This document shows positions 44,554 to 51,579 of a stretch of 64,000 bases of DNA, in pieces (positions within the stretch are counted from its first letter, which is position 1; every line of letters starts with the position of its first letter). Both the position numbers and the translations under genes were made by a program. Under the pieces are notes generated by a model, which saw only the letters and a program-made list of their open reading frames with translations, had not been told where the DNA came from and made no database searches. This DNA is from Prevotella sp. (GTDB lineage Bacteria; Bacteroidota; Bacteroidia; Bacteroidales; Bacteroidaceae). Location: positions 112,962 to 176,961 of the forward strand of contig SUYH01000008.1 of the NCBI GenBank assembly GCA_015060535.1, in the 5' to 3' direction.

Positions 44554-44855
44554 GACTGCAAAGATAGGAATTATTTGTCACATTTCGTTCACTTTATCCA
44601 AAAAAGTAACAAATAATGCTATTCTACACTTTATGAGGAATTATCGTGCGGTTCTTCGACCAAGGTCTAGAGACGCAGGGACTGGTACCTGTTTCACTCA
44701 ATCATAAAGAGAATATGACCGTGGCTGGTATATGTTTAATAACAAAAGTTTAACAAGAAACCAAAAAACTCCATATATTACATCAGTATTCCCACACTGA
44801 GAGAATATACTTCAAAAAATCCTTCTGTTTACAAACGAACAAGGTAAAACAAACA
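44554..44855. other. Intergenic stretch without recognised genes
   Basis: Apart from the -7 box at 44559-44566, the stretch is A+T-rich and has no credible gene. A segment at 44672-44696 (GGGACTGGTACCTGTTTCAC) closely resembles 45267-45287, so the decayed region between them is bordered by a short direct repeat. Confidence 0.5.
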
Positions 44856-44896
44856 ATAACTGCTGTTAGCCATGCAATTATGCTAACAGCAGTTAT
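44856..44896 (-). terminator. Strong terminator hairpin (15-bp stem)
   Basis: ATAACTGCTGTTAGC and GCTAACAGCAGTTAT pair perfectly, followed on the minus strand by TGTTTGTTTT. It lies 14 bases after the stop codon of a minus-strand gene fragment ending at 44911, as if it once terminated an intact gene. Confidence 0.7.
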
Positions 44897-44910
44897 ACTC
44901 TTTACACAAA

Positions 44911-45048
44911 TCATTTTCTCATCAGCTTGACGAACCACTCTTCATCTGGATGGAAACCAAAGAAAGCTTTTCCTTCTCCACCTAAATCCCAAGAGCGCAT
45001 CACCTCGAAGGACTTAAAGGGAAGAAGATGATCTTTAGATGTAATATT
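44911..45048 (-). pseudogene. C-terminal fragment of an unrecognised gene
   Basis: On the minus strand about 45 codons read ...KSFEVMRSWDLGGEGKAFFGF...EEWFVKLMRK and end at 44911, with no start codon at the front. Amino-acid usage looks like real protein and a terminator follows, so this is probably the remnant of a decayed gene. The family is not recognised. Confidence 0.35.
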
Positions 45049-45079
45049 AATACATCATTCATGTCTGAATATGAATGGT

Positions 45080-45278
45080 CTACTTATCGTTGTAATGTTC
45101 CTCTGCCTGAACAATTAGTATCGATACACGATTATCGTAGATGTCATAGACTATCGAAATAGCGTTGCATCTCTTCTGGAGTGCTACATGAAATGGTTTC
45201 GCCATTAGCATACTTCCTACGAGCCTTATTGATAGAACGACGCATGGCAGGGGTAAGGAAACACTGGGACGGGTACAT
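45080..45278 (-). pseudogene. Degenerate type II toxin-antitoxin remnant
   Basis: Two frames are involved. From 45278 to 45144 (minus) a 44-codon frame ends MRRSINKARRKYANGE...EEMQRYFDSL, like the C-terminus of small Bacteroidales antitoxins. Just after it, in another frame, VYDIYDNRVSILIVQAEEHYNDK ends at 45080, like the C-terminus of a RelE/YoeB-type toxin. The toxin N-terminus is missing, so an internal deletion seems to have fused the two. The call rests on pattern memory, and neither half would be functional. Confidence 0.45.
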
Positions 45279-45357
45279 GTTTCACGCACTGAGTCGCTTG
45301 AACTCTAATAGATAACGAAGGTCTTGTGGTGAAATAATCCCAACCTATATGCTATGC

Positions 45358-45398
45358 AAAGAACCCGATGCACTCCATGTGAGCGCATCGGGTTCTTT
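45358..45398 (-). terminator. Terminator of the STAND-like ATPase gene
   Basis: Fourteen-base arms AAAGAACCCGATGC (45358-45371) and GCATCGGGTTCTTT (45385-45398) pair perfectly around a 13-base loop. It lies 16 bases after the stop codon of the ATPase gene at 45415. Confidence 0.85.
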
Positions 45399-45414
45399 AG
45401 CATATCAGTCATAC

Positions 45415-46542
45415 TTATAACCGTTCCATCCAATGTGAAAGGAATACATCGCTTACACTATATACTGTACCATCAAGGGTGCTGTCGTCATTAAGTAATC
45501 CCTTTTCACATAAAGCATCTGCCAGTCGGCGAGAAACGGATGGGGTGCCTATCTTGTGGCGTTTTAAAAATGCAGAAGCAGTAATTTGTTGTACACTTTC
45601 TTCTTTTGCAATGGCGATAAGGTAGTCCCATTGCTTATCTGTTAGCATTTGCCGGTATTGCAGATATACAGCTTCGCTCTGCTGCATCAATTGGTTACAA
45701 GCAAGTTTGACCTCATCCAAATCTATGGTTTGTTTGCCATTAGCGTAAATGGTATGGCAAAGTTGTTGTGTATAGTAGGTGTGACGTCGTGTCCACGCTA
45801 ATATAAATTGAATAGCTTCGCTTGTAATAGAACGCTGTCTCTCTTCGAATAGACGACGAATAAAGGCAGTATAAGGTGCTTCATCAATCTTTGATAACGA
45901 CACAAACGAAGTGCTGGCATAGAAAGGTTTTTTCTCGTTAGTAAAGATATCCGCCATCAGATGCTTCTTGCTGCCACAAAAGATGAAAGTAAGGTTGTGC
46001 ATCTGTTGGATATAGGTGCGCAACAGGGCCTCCATGTTTTGCTCTGGATAGTCTCTTATTTGTTGGAACTCATCTATGGCAATGACAATAGGTGCTTCTT
46101 GACTGTCAAGAAAGTCGAATAGTCCTCGTAGGGTATATTCTTTTTCGTGTGCTGTTTGATACGCTATTTGCAGTTGTGGTTCACCCGTGATGTTGTCAAA
46201 CGATAATTGCGGCCTCAATGATTTGATAAATTTCATGAGACGCTCACCTATAGAGGTTTTAACTGGGAAGGATTTCATGGTTGCCTCGGCTAACAGTTTG
46301 ATAAAGTCATCAATGTTGCGTGAGGCAAAGATGTCCAAATAGATGGTATGAATATCGGGGCTTGTCGTCTTTAGTTCATCAAACAAGCGGAGAATCAGTC
46401 CAGTTTTACCCATACGACGTTGTGATATGAGTGTCATATCCGATTGATTGACACAGTTGCGTAGCATTAACTGCAATTCCTTTTCTCGATCACAAAACAA
46501 GTCTTTTGATTCGTATGACTTGATAATAAACGGATTATCCAT
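45415..46542 (-). CDS. STAND-like P-loop ATPase (archaeal ATPase family)
   Basis: A 375-residue protein with an N-terminal ATPase domain: Walker A in LISQRRMGKTGLIL (about 38-51), Walker B in IVIAIDEFQQI (about 152-162), and sensor motif FIFCGSKKHLM. The C-terminal part (about 300-375) looks like a winged helix (DYLIAIAKEESV...SVSRRLADALCEKGLL). Such proteins are common as single genes in Bacteroidales; they may sense ligands or bind DNA, but no role is established. Two palindromes in its promoter suggest control by a repressor, possibly itself. The flanking DNA is decayed, so it may be a recent arrival. Confidence 0.78.
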   Translation of the reverse strand: MDNPFIIKSYESKDLFCDREKELQLMLRNCVNQSDMTLISQRRMGKTGLILRLFDELKTTSPDIHTIYLDIFASRNIDDFIKLLAEATMKSFPVKTSIGERLMKFIKSLRPQLSFDNITGEPQLQIAYQTAHEKEYTLRGLFDFLDSQEAPIVIAIDEFQQIRDYPEQNMEALLRTYIQQMHNLTFIFCGSKKHLMADIFTNEKKPFYASTSFVSLSKIDEAPYTAFIRRLFEERQRSITSEAIQFILAWTRRHTYYTQQLCHTIYANGKQTIDLDEVKLACNQLMQQSEAVYLQYRQMLTDKQWDYLIAIAKEESVQQITASAFLKRHKIGTPSVSRRLADALCEKGLLNDDSTLDGTVYSVSDVFLSHWMERL

Positions 46543-46569
46543 AGCCTATTTTGTTTGCACATTCGGTTG

Positions 46570-46622
46570 CAAATATACAAACTTATATTGATTACACAAA
46601 ATGTGTAACACAAAATGTGTAA
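46570..46622 (-). promoter_or_regulatory. Promoter with two tandem operator palindromes
   Basis: CAAATATA (46570-46577) and CAAA (46597-46600) form TTTG-N19-TATATTTG on the minus strand. TTACACA-AAA-TGTGTAA (46592-46608) and TAACACA-AAA-TGTGTAA (46606-46622) are two 17-bp palindromes overlapping by 3 bp; the first covers the TTTG box. This is the typical placement of a repressor site. Confidence 0.65.
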
Positions 46623-46692
46623 TTGTTTAAGAAAGTTTAAAGAAACACCGCTACTGGTACATTTCCGTTCGGTGATTGAATCGTAGGTTCAA

Positions 46693-46727
46693 AAAAGCCT
46701 CGCTGCAAATACTTGAGCGAGGCTTTT
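46693..46727. terminator. Bidirectional terminator
   Basis: AAAAGCCTCGCT (46693-46704) and AGCGAGGCTTTT (46716-46727) pair over 12 bp around an 11-base loop, with A and T runs on both sides. It lies 59 bases after the GGGtGRT gene end. Confidence 0.8.
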
Positions 46728-46748
46728 ATGATTGTGTAATCGTTGATT

Positions 46749-46790
46749 ACTTCTTTGACCTAAAGGTACAAAGCGACTTCGTCGATTACT
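46749..46790. repeat. Dispersed leader element, copy C (behind the GGGtGRT gene)
   Basis: Shares CTTTGACCTAAAGGTACAAA and the following CGAC...GTCG dyad with copies A (13561-13613) and B (19350-19406). The second dyad is CGAC-TTC-GTCG here instead of CGACC-AA-GGTCG. Unlike A and B it is not upstream of a start codon; it runs into the 3' end of the GGGtGRT gene. Confidence 0.65.
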
Positions 46791-47799
46791 TGTTCAAGGC
46801 GAGGTCGATAGCTACGGCGATAGCTACGGTAGCACCTACCATTGGGTTGTTACCAATACCCAGGAAGCCCATCATCTCAACGTGAGCAGGAACTGAAGAA
46901 GAACCTGCAAACTGAGCGTCAGAGTGCATACGACCCATGGTGTCGGTCATACCGTAAGAAGCGGGACCAGCAGCCATGTTGTCTGGGTGCAGGGTACGAC
47001 CCGTACCACCACCAGAAGCTACTGAGAAGTAAGGCTTGCCAGCCAGCGTGCGCTCCTTCTTATAGGTACCTGCTACGGGGTGCTGGAAGCGGGTGGGGTT
47101 GGTAGAGTTACCCGTGATAGAAACGTCAACGTTCTCCTTCCACAGGATAGCTACACCCTCGCGAACGTCGTCAGCACCATAGCACTTAACCTTCAGACGG
47201 CTGGGGTTGTTGCCATAAGGAACCTCCTTAACCACCTTCAGCTCAGAGGTGAAATAGTCGAACTGAGTCTGTACATAGGTGAAACCGTTGATACGGCTGA
47301 TGATCTGGGCAGCGTCCTTGCCAAGACCGTTCAGGATAACGCGGAGGGGCTTCTTACGAACCTTGTTGGCCATCTCGGCAATCTTGATGGCACCCTCGGC
47401 AGCAGCGAAGCTCTCGTGACCAGCCAGGAAGGCGAAGCACTCAGTCTCCTCGCGGAGCAGACGAGCAGCCAGGTTTCCGTGACCGATACCTACCTTACGG
47501 TCGTCGGCTACAGAACCGGGGATGCAGAAGCTCTGCAGACCGATACCGATAGCCTCGGCAGCGTCAGCAGCAGTCTTTACGCCCTTCTTGATAGCGATAG
47601 CGGCACCACAAACGTATGCCCACTTGGCGTTCTCGAAGCAGATACGCTGGGTGTCCTCACACATCTGGTAAGGATCAACGCCTGCCTTCTCACAAATCTC
47701 GTTGGCTTCCTCGATAGAGTTGATGCCATTCTCCTTCAGAGCAGCAAGAACCTGGTTGATACGGCGCTCCTGACTCTCAAACTGTACTTTTCTAATCAT
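46786..47799 (-). CDS. GGGtGRT family protein
   Basis: A 337-residue soluble protein containing SGGGTGRTLHPDN near residue 263, the motif that names this family, and two cysteine-bearing helices near the N-terminus (ICEKAGVDPYQMCEDTQRICFENA). Function is unknown. It is found next to a NifU-like scaffold gene in anaerobes, as here, with 14 bases between them. A strong Shine-Dalgarno sequence AAAGGAGGAT (47806-47815) overlaps the stop of the preceding gene, which is unusual for this phylum and implies high or coupled translation. Confidence 0.85.
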   Translation of the reverse strand: MIRKVQFESQERRINQVLAALKENGINSIEEANEICEKAGVDPYQMCEDTQRICFENAKWAYVCGAAIAIKKGVKTAADAAEAIGIGLQSFCIPGSVADDRKVGIGHGNLAARLLREETECFAFLAGHESFAAAEGAIKIAEMANKVRKKPLRVILNGLGKDAAQIISRINGFTYVQTQFDYFTSELKVVKEVPYGNNPSRLKVKCYGADDVREGVAILWKENVDVSITGNSTNPTRFQHPVAGTYKKERTLAGKPYFSVASGGGTGRTLHPDNMAAGPASYGMTDTMGRMHSDAQFAGSSSVPAHVEMMGFLGIGNNPMVGATVAIAVAIDLALNK

Positions 47800-47813
47800 T
47801 GTCGTATCCTCCT

Positions 47814-48515
47814 TTATTCTTTACGTGGGTCAATAGCCTTTACTGCACCCTGCTCCTCAGTCGTGCGACCGTAAGAACCAGTGTTCTTCTTCATAGCCTC
47901 ATTGGCATCCATACCGTTCTTGATGGCTTCCATCATCTTGCCCAGGTGTACATACTCGTAACCGCAAACCTCGTTGTTGGCGTCGAGATACATCTTGGTG
48001 ATGTAACCCTCGGTGAGCTCGAGGTAACGGGTTCCCTTAGCAACGGTACCATAGAGTGTACCTGTCTGTGAACGGAGACCCTTACCGAGGTCCTCCAGAC
48101 CTGCACCGATAGCCAGACCACCCTCAGAGAAAGCACTCTGTGTGCGGCCATAGACAATCTGCAGGAACAGCTCGCGCATAGCGGTGTTGATAGCGTCGCA
48201 AACCAAGTCGGTGTTCAGAGCCTCCAGCAAGGTCTTGCCAGGAAGAATCTCACTGGCCATAGCTGCTGAGTGAGTCATACCGGTGCAACCGATAGTCTCA
48301 ACCAGAGCCTCCTGGATGATACCATCCTTCACGTTCAGGCTCAGCTTGCAGGCACCCTGCTGAGGTGCGCACCAACCAATACCGTGGGTATAACCCGAAA
48401 TGTCCTTAATCTCCTTTGCCTGAATCCATTTACCCTCCTCGGGAATGGGTGCAGGTCCATGATAAGCGCCTTTGCAAACGCTGCACATGTTGTTAACTTC
48501 TGTTGAATAAATCAT
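47814..48515 (-). CDS. NifU-like iron-sulfur cluster scaffold protein
   Basis: A 233-residue protein with a NifU N-terminal-like fold. Cysteines occur in MCSVCKGAYHG, GIGWCAPQQGACKLSL and TIGCTGMTHSA, the last resembling the ligand Cys of IscU. It is longer than IscU and is paired with the GGGtGRT gene, so it probably serves a dedicated and unknown Fe-S or redox system rather than general cluster assembly. Its promoter (48563-48594) is complete, with a leader of about 40 bases. Confidence 0.83.
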   Translation of the reverse strand: MIYSTEVNNMCSVCKGAYHGPAPIPEEGKWIQAKEIKDISGYTHGIGWCAPQQGACKLSLNVKDGIIQEALVETIGCTGMTHSAAMASEILPGKTLLEALNTDLVCDAINTAMRELFLQIVYGRTQSAFSEGGLAIGAGLEDLGKGLRSQTGTLYGTVAKGTRYLELTEGYITKMYLDANNEVCGYEYVHLGKMMEAIKNGMDANEAMKKNTGSYGRTTEEQGAVKAIDPRKE

Positions 48516-48562
48516 CGTTGTTTGAATATTAATGATAAAATATATGTATTCGTTTAGACCTA

Positions 48563-48594
48563 CAAAATTACGGCAATCCTTTCAACTATCCAAA
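48563..48594 (-). promoter_or_regulatory. Promoter of the NifU-like/GGGtGRT operon
   Basis: CAAAATTA (48563-48570) and CAAA (48591-48594) give TTTG-N20-TAATTTTG on the minus strand. Confidence 0.75.
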
Positions 48595-48642
48595 TCAAAA
48601 ACCACCTATTTAAGAACAATTAACAAAGGAAATCGCCACTTA

Positions 48643-48674
48643 TTTGTCCAACTGCCAATTTCTTCGTAACTTTG
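48643..48674 (+). promoter_or_regulatory. Promoter of the C_GCAxxG_C_C gene
   Basis: TTTG (48643-48646), 20-bp spacer, TAACTTTG (48667-48674), 23 bases before the ATG at 48698. Confidence 0.75.
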
Positions 48675-48697
48675 TCAACTGAATATAGCAAATAGAT

Positions 48698-49186
48698 ATG
48701 GAAATCAAACAACGGGAATTAGATGAGCGAGTAGTCCGTGCCGTCGACAATTTCATGCAGGGCTACGGGTGTTGTCAGAGTGTGGTGGCTGCTTTCAGCG
48801 ACTTGTATGGACTTGACGAGACGATGGCCAAGCGCATTGCTGCCGGCTTTGGTGGCGGAGTAGGTCGTCTGCGCATGATGTGTGGTGCCGTTTCGGGCAT
48901 TGTGATACTGGTGGGACTGGATTGCGGTCAGACCGAGGGTAGCGACCGCGAGGGTAAGTCGGCCTGTTACAAGGTTGTGCAAGAACTGCTTGCTCAGTCG
49001 CAGTCTGAGAACGGTAGCCTGATCTGTGCCGAGATATTGGGACTGAAAGGTCACGAGAAAGCACAATGCAGCTATGTGGCATCACCTCGTACGGCGGAAT
49101 ATTACAAGACGCGTCCCTGTGCCGCCAAGGTGGAGAGTGCTGCCCGCATCTTCGCTGACTATCTACGTGCTAAGTATATCAAATAA
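48698..49186 (+). CDS. C_GCAxxG_C_C family probable redox protein
   Basis: A 162-residue cytoplasmic protein with the family's cysteine pattern: YGCCQSVVAAF near residue 24, MCGAVSGIVILVG near residue 66, then single Cys residues in SACYKVV, LICAEI and AQCSYV. The GCAxxG core reads CGAVSG here. The family is thought to be redox-active or to bind metal, without a proven role. It is divergent from the NifU-like/GGGtGRT pair, so three cysteine-rich genes of unknown role are adjacent. A hairpin terminator follows. Confidence 0.85.
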   Translation: MEIKQRELDERVVRAVDNFMQGYGCCQSVVAAFSDLYGLDETMAKRIAAGFGGGVGRLRMMCGAVSGIVILVGLDCGQTEGSDREGKSACYKVVQELLAQSQSENGSLICAEILGLKGHEKAQCSYVASPRTAEYYKTRPCAAKVESAARIFADYLRAKYIK

Positions 49187-49230
49187 AAGAACCACTAATT
49201 CGCTAACATCCTGCGTTTTAGTGATTCTTT
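49186..49230. terminator. Terminator between the C_GCAxxG_C_C gene and tRNA-Pro
   Basis: AAAGAACCACTAA (49186-49198) and TTAGTGATTCTTT (49218-49230) pair over 13 positions with one mismatch on the plus strand, which becomes a G-U pair in minus-strand RNA. It can end both converging transcripts. Confidence 0.7.
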
Positions 49231-49233
49231 CTG

Positions 49234-49306
49234 TCGGGATGAGGCGACTCGAACGCCCGACCCCTACGTCCCGAACGTAGTGCGCTACCAACTGCGCTAC
49301 ATCCCG
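49234..49306 (-). tRNA. tRNA-Pro (anticodon CGG)
   Basis: On the minus strand the sequence begins CGGGATGTAGCGCAGTTGG and folds as a 73-base cloverleaf: a 7-bp acceptor stem (CGGGATG/CATCCCG), a D arm with GCGC stem, an anticodon stem CTACG/CGTAG with loop TTCGGGA, and a T arm with GTTCGAGTC. The anticodon is CGG, reading CCG. CCA is not encoded. A -7-like box (CAAAGGTA) lies upstream at 49330-49337. Confidence 0.95.
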
Positions 49307-49377
49307 ATGGCTTTTTTGGAAAGCGACTGCAAAGGTACAGTATTTTTTTTGATTAAGAGCACTTTTAGAAAGAAAAA

Positions 49378-49409
49378 TTTGCGATTGTGTTAAAAATATG
49401 CTAACTTTG
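49378..49409 (+). promoter_or_regulatory. Promoter of the pectin methylesterase pair
   Basis: TTTG (49378-49381), 20-bp spacer, TAACTTTG (49402-49409), 17 bases before the ATG at 49427. Confidence 0.75.
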
Positions 49410-49426
49410 CGGTCAAAACTAACCTA

Positions 49427-50494
49427 ATGATGAGACGATATCTCCTTCTGTGTGTTGTGTTGTTCATGGCTGTTGTGAGCTATGGACAAGATGTTATACT
49501 GGTTAAGAAGGGTGACGCGCAAAGCCTTCTGGATGCCATCAAGACAGCGAGTGACCGCAATCGCGACAGAGACTCCGAGCGTATCTTTATTCTGATTCCC
49601 AATGGGTTGTACGATCTTGGAGAGAAGGCGCTGACACGTGTGGCAGGCAACAATATCGCGCTGATTGGTCAGAGCATGGAGGGCACCATCATCCGCAATG
49701 TCCCCAGCTACAAGATTGAGAGCATCAGTAAGACCGCCGTGCTACAGAACCGCGGCAAGGGAAACTACTACCAAGACCTGACGCTGAAGAACGACCTGGA
49801 CTACTACGCCTCGGAACCTGATGGACGTGCCGTCTGTCTACAGGACAAGGGCGACCGTACCATCTGCAACCGTGTGCGTATGCTGTCGTATCAGGATACC
49901 TACTATTCTGACTATGAGAAGTGTCACAACTACTTCCAAGGCTCCGAGATTCATGGCACCATTGACTTTATCTGTGGCGCTGGCGACGTATGGTTTGAGC
50001 GCTGCACGATAGTGACCGAGAAGCGCACGCGCAGTGGTGAAGGCAATAACATCATCATGGCCCCCCGTACTTCTGAGACGAAGTGGGGCTATGTGTTCAA
50101 CCGCTGTACCATCGTCAACGACGTGTCGCCGTTCTACTACGGTCGTGGGTGGCATACCCGTCCGAGCTGTGTGTGGCTCTACACGACGCTGATGACTCCC
50201 GAGAAACTGTTGCCAACGCGCTTCGACCCGGAGGCTATGAAGATATCAAGCAACTATTTCAAGGAGTATGGGACGATGGATGCCCAGGGACGTGACATTA
50301 CTCCGAAGTCGAACGTCGTGACGTTTACCCTGCGCGACCACACTCAGCCCTTCACGGCCGAGACCATCATGACCAAGGAGGAGGCGCAGCAATATACGCT
50401 GGAGCGGGTGTTCGGCTGGTGGCAACCTCAAAAGATACTGAAAGAGCTGGAGCGAGAAAGCAAACGACTGAAAAAACAATACCAACTACAATGA
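49427..50494 (+). CDS. Secreted pectin methylesterase, CE8 (first copy)
   Basis: A 355-residue protein with a signal peptide ending VVSYGQ and a right-handed beta-helix sequence. CE8 active-site blocks are present: GRAVCLQDKGDRT, SYQDTYYSD and GTIDFICGAGDVWFERC, with the two catalytic Asp and the Gln of the oxyanion hole, and YYGRGWHTRP where family members have the GRPW Arg. It removes methyl groups from pectin so that lyases can act. It overlaps the second copy by ATGA. Confidence 0.9.
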   Translation: MMRRYLLLCVVLFMAVVSYGQDVILVKKGDAQSLLDAIKTASDRNRDRDSERIFILIPNGLYDLGEKALTRVAGNNIALIGQSMEGTIIRNVPSYKIESISKTAVLQNRGKGNYYQDLTLKNDLDYYASEPDGRAVCLQDKGDRTICNRVRMLSYQDTYYSDYEKCHNYFQGSEIHGTIDFICGAGDVWFERCTIVTEKRTRSGEGNNIIMAPRTSETKWGYVFNRCTIVNDVSPFYYGRGWHTRPSCVWLYTTLMTPEKLLPTRFDPEAMKISSNYFKEYGTMDAQGRDITPKSNVVTFTLRDHTQPFTAETIMTKEEAQQYTLERVFGWWQPQKILKELERESKRLKKQYQLQ

Positions 50495-51579
50495 AGCGAT
50501 ACGTACTGATGATGTTTTGTCTGTTGGCCGTGATGATTACGAAAGCCCAACAGGTGATTACGGTGAAGAAAGGTGATACGAAGAGTCTGCTGGAGGCTGT
50601 CGAGCAGGCTAACAAGCAGAATACGGAAAAGGACGCCCCTCGGCTCTTTATCCTGATACCCGACGGGTTGTACGACCTGGGCAAGACGGTGCTGACGCGC
50701 ATTACGGGCCATAACATAGCGCTGATAGGTCAAAGCATGGAAGGTACCGTCATCCAGAACAAGCCCGACGTGAAGCAGGAAGGCATCAGCAAGACGGCTG
50801 TCTTCCAGAACCGGGGTACTGACAACTATTTCCAGGACATGACGCTGAAGAATGCTCTCGACTACTATGCCGCTGGAGCTGCCGGACGAGCCGTCACGCT
50901 ACAGGATAAAGGTACGCGAACCATCTGTAACCGCGTGCGTCTCCTGTCGTATCAAGACACCTATTATTCTGATAACGACCAGTCGCAGTTCTATTTTCAG
51001 GACTCCGAGATTCATGGTACGGTCGACTTCATCTGTGGCGATGGTGATGTGTGGTTCGAGCGCTGTAGGATAGTGACGGAACGTCGCTCGCTGAAGCCTG
51101 GCGGCCGCAATGTAATAGCGGCTCCCAAGACGTCGAAGACCCCCTGGGGCTACATTTTCAATCGTTGTACGGTAGAGAACATCGAGTCGAACTTCGAATG
51201 GGCTCGTGGATGGAACAACACGCCCCATTGCATCTGGCTCTACACCACGCTGCTCTCGCCCGAGAAGCTGAACGCAACTCGTTTCGACTGGCGGGGTATG
51301 AACACCGTGCTGAGCGACTTCAAGGAGTATGGCACGATGGACGCCCAGGGTCGTGACATCACGCCCAAGACGAACGTTGTGACCTATCGGATGACGAAGA
51401 AGAAGCAGGAGGGCGACAAGCTGATAGAGCGTGAGCACAGCCGTACCGACGAGACCATCCTGACGGACGCTGAAGCCGCCAAGTATACGCTGGATAATGT
51501 GTTTGGCGACTGGCACCCAGACCAGGTCATCAAGCAGATAGAAAAGAAAGTAAAGAAAAAAATGGAGCGTCTACAATAG
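50491..51579 (+). CDS. Secreted pectin methylesterase, CE8 (second copy)
   Basis: A 362-residue paralogue of the preceding gene with its own signal peptide (ending MITKAQ) and the same active-site blocks (GRAVTLQDKGTRT, SYQDTYYSD, GTVDFICGDGDVWFERC). The start at 50491 overlaps the previous stop (ATGA); the in-frame ATG at 50419 lies inside the first gene and lacks a signal peptide. The mature sequences share most residues in the helix core but differ at the Arg-bearing loop (WARGWNNTP here), so substrate pattern may differ. It overlaps the end of the convergent aldolase gene by 9 bases. Confidence 0.88.
   Translation: MKRYVLMMFCLLAVMITKAQQVITVKKGDTKSLLEAVEQANKQNTEKDAPRLFILIPDGLYDLGKTVLTRITGHNIALIGQSMEGTVIQNKPDVKQEGISKTAVFQNRGTDNYFQDMTLKNALDYYAAGAAGRAVTLQDKGTRTICNRVRLLSYQDTYYSDNDQSQFYFQDSEIHGTVDFICGDGDVWFERCRIVTERRSLKPGGRNVIAAPKTSKTPWGYIFNRCTVENIESNFEWARGWNNTPHCIWLYTTLLSPEKLNATRFDWRGMNTVLSDFKEYGTMDAQGRDITPKTNVVTYRMTKKKQEGDKLIEREHSRTDETILTDAEAAKYTLDNVFGDWHPDQVIKQIEKKVKKKMERLQ

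Noticed and set aside
44653..44668. CGACCAAGGTC as a possible fourth copy of the dispersed leader element
   Set aside because: Only the second dyad matches, without the first dyad or the flanks, so chance is likely.
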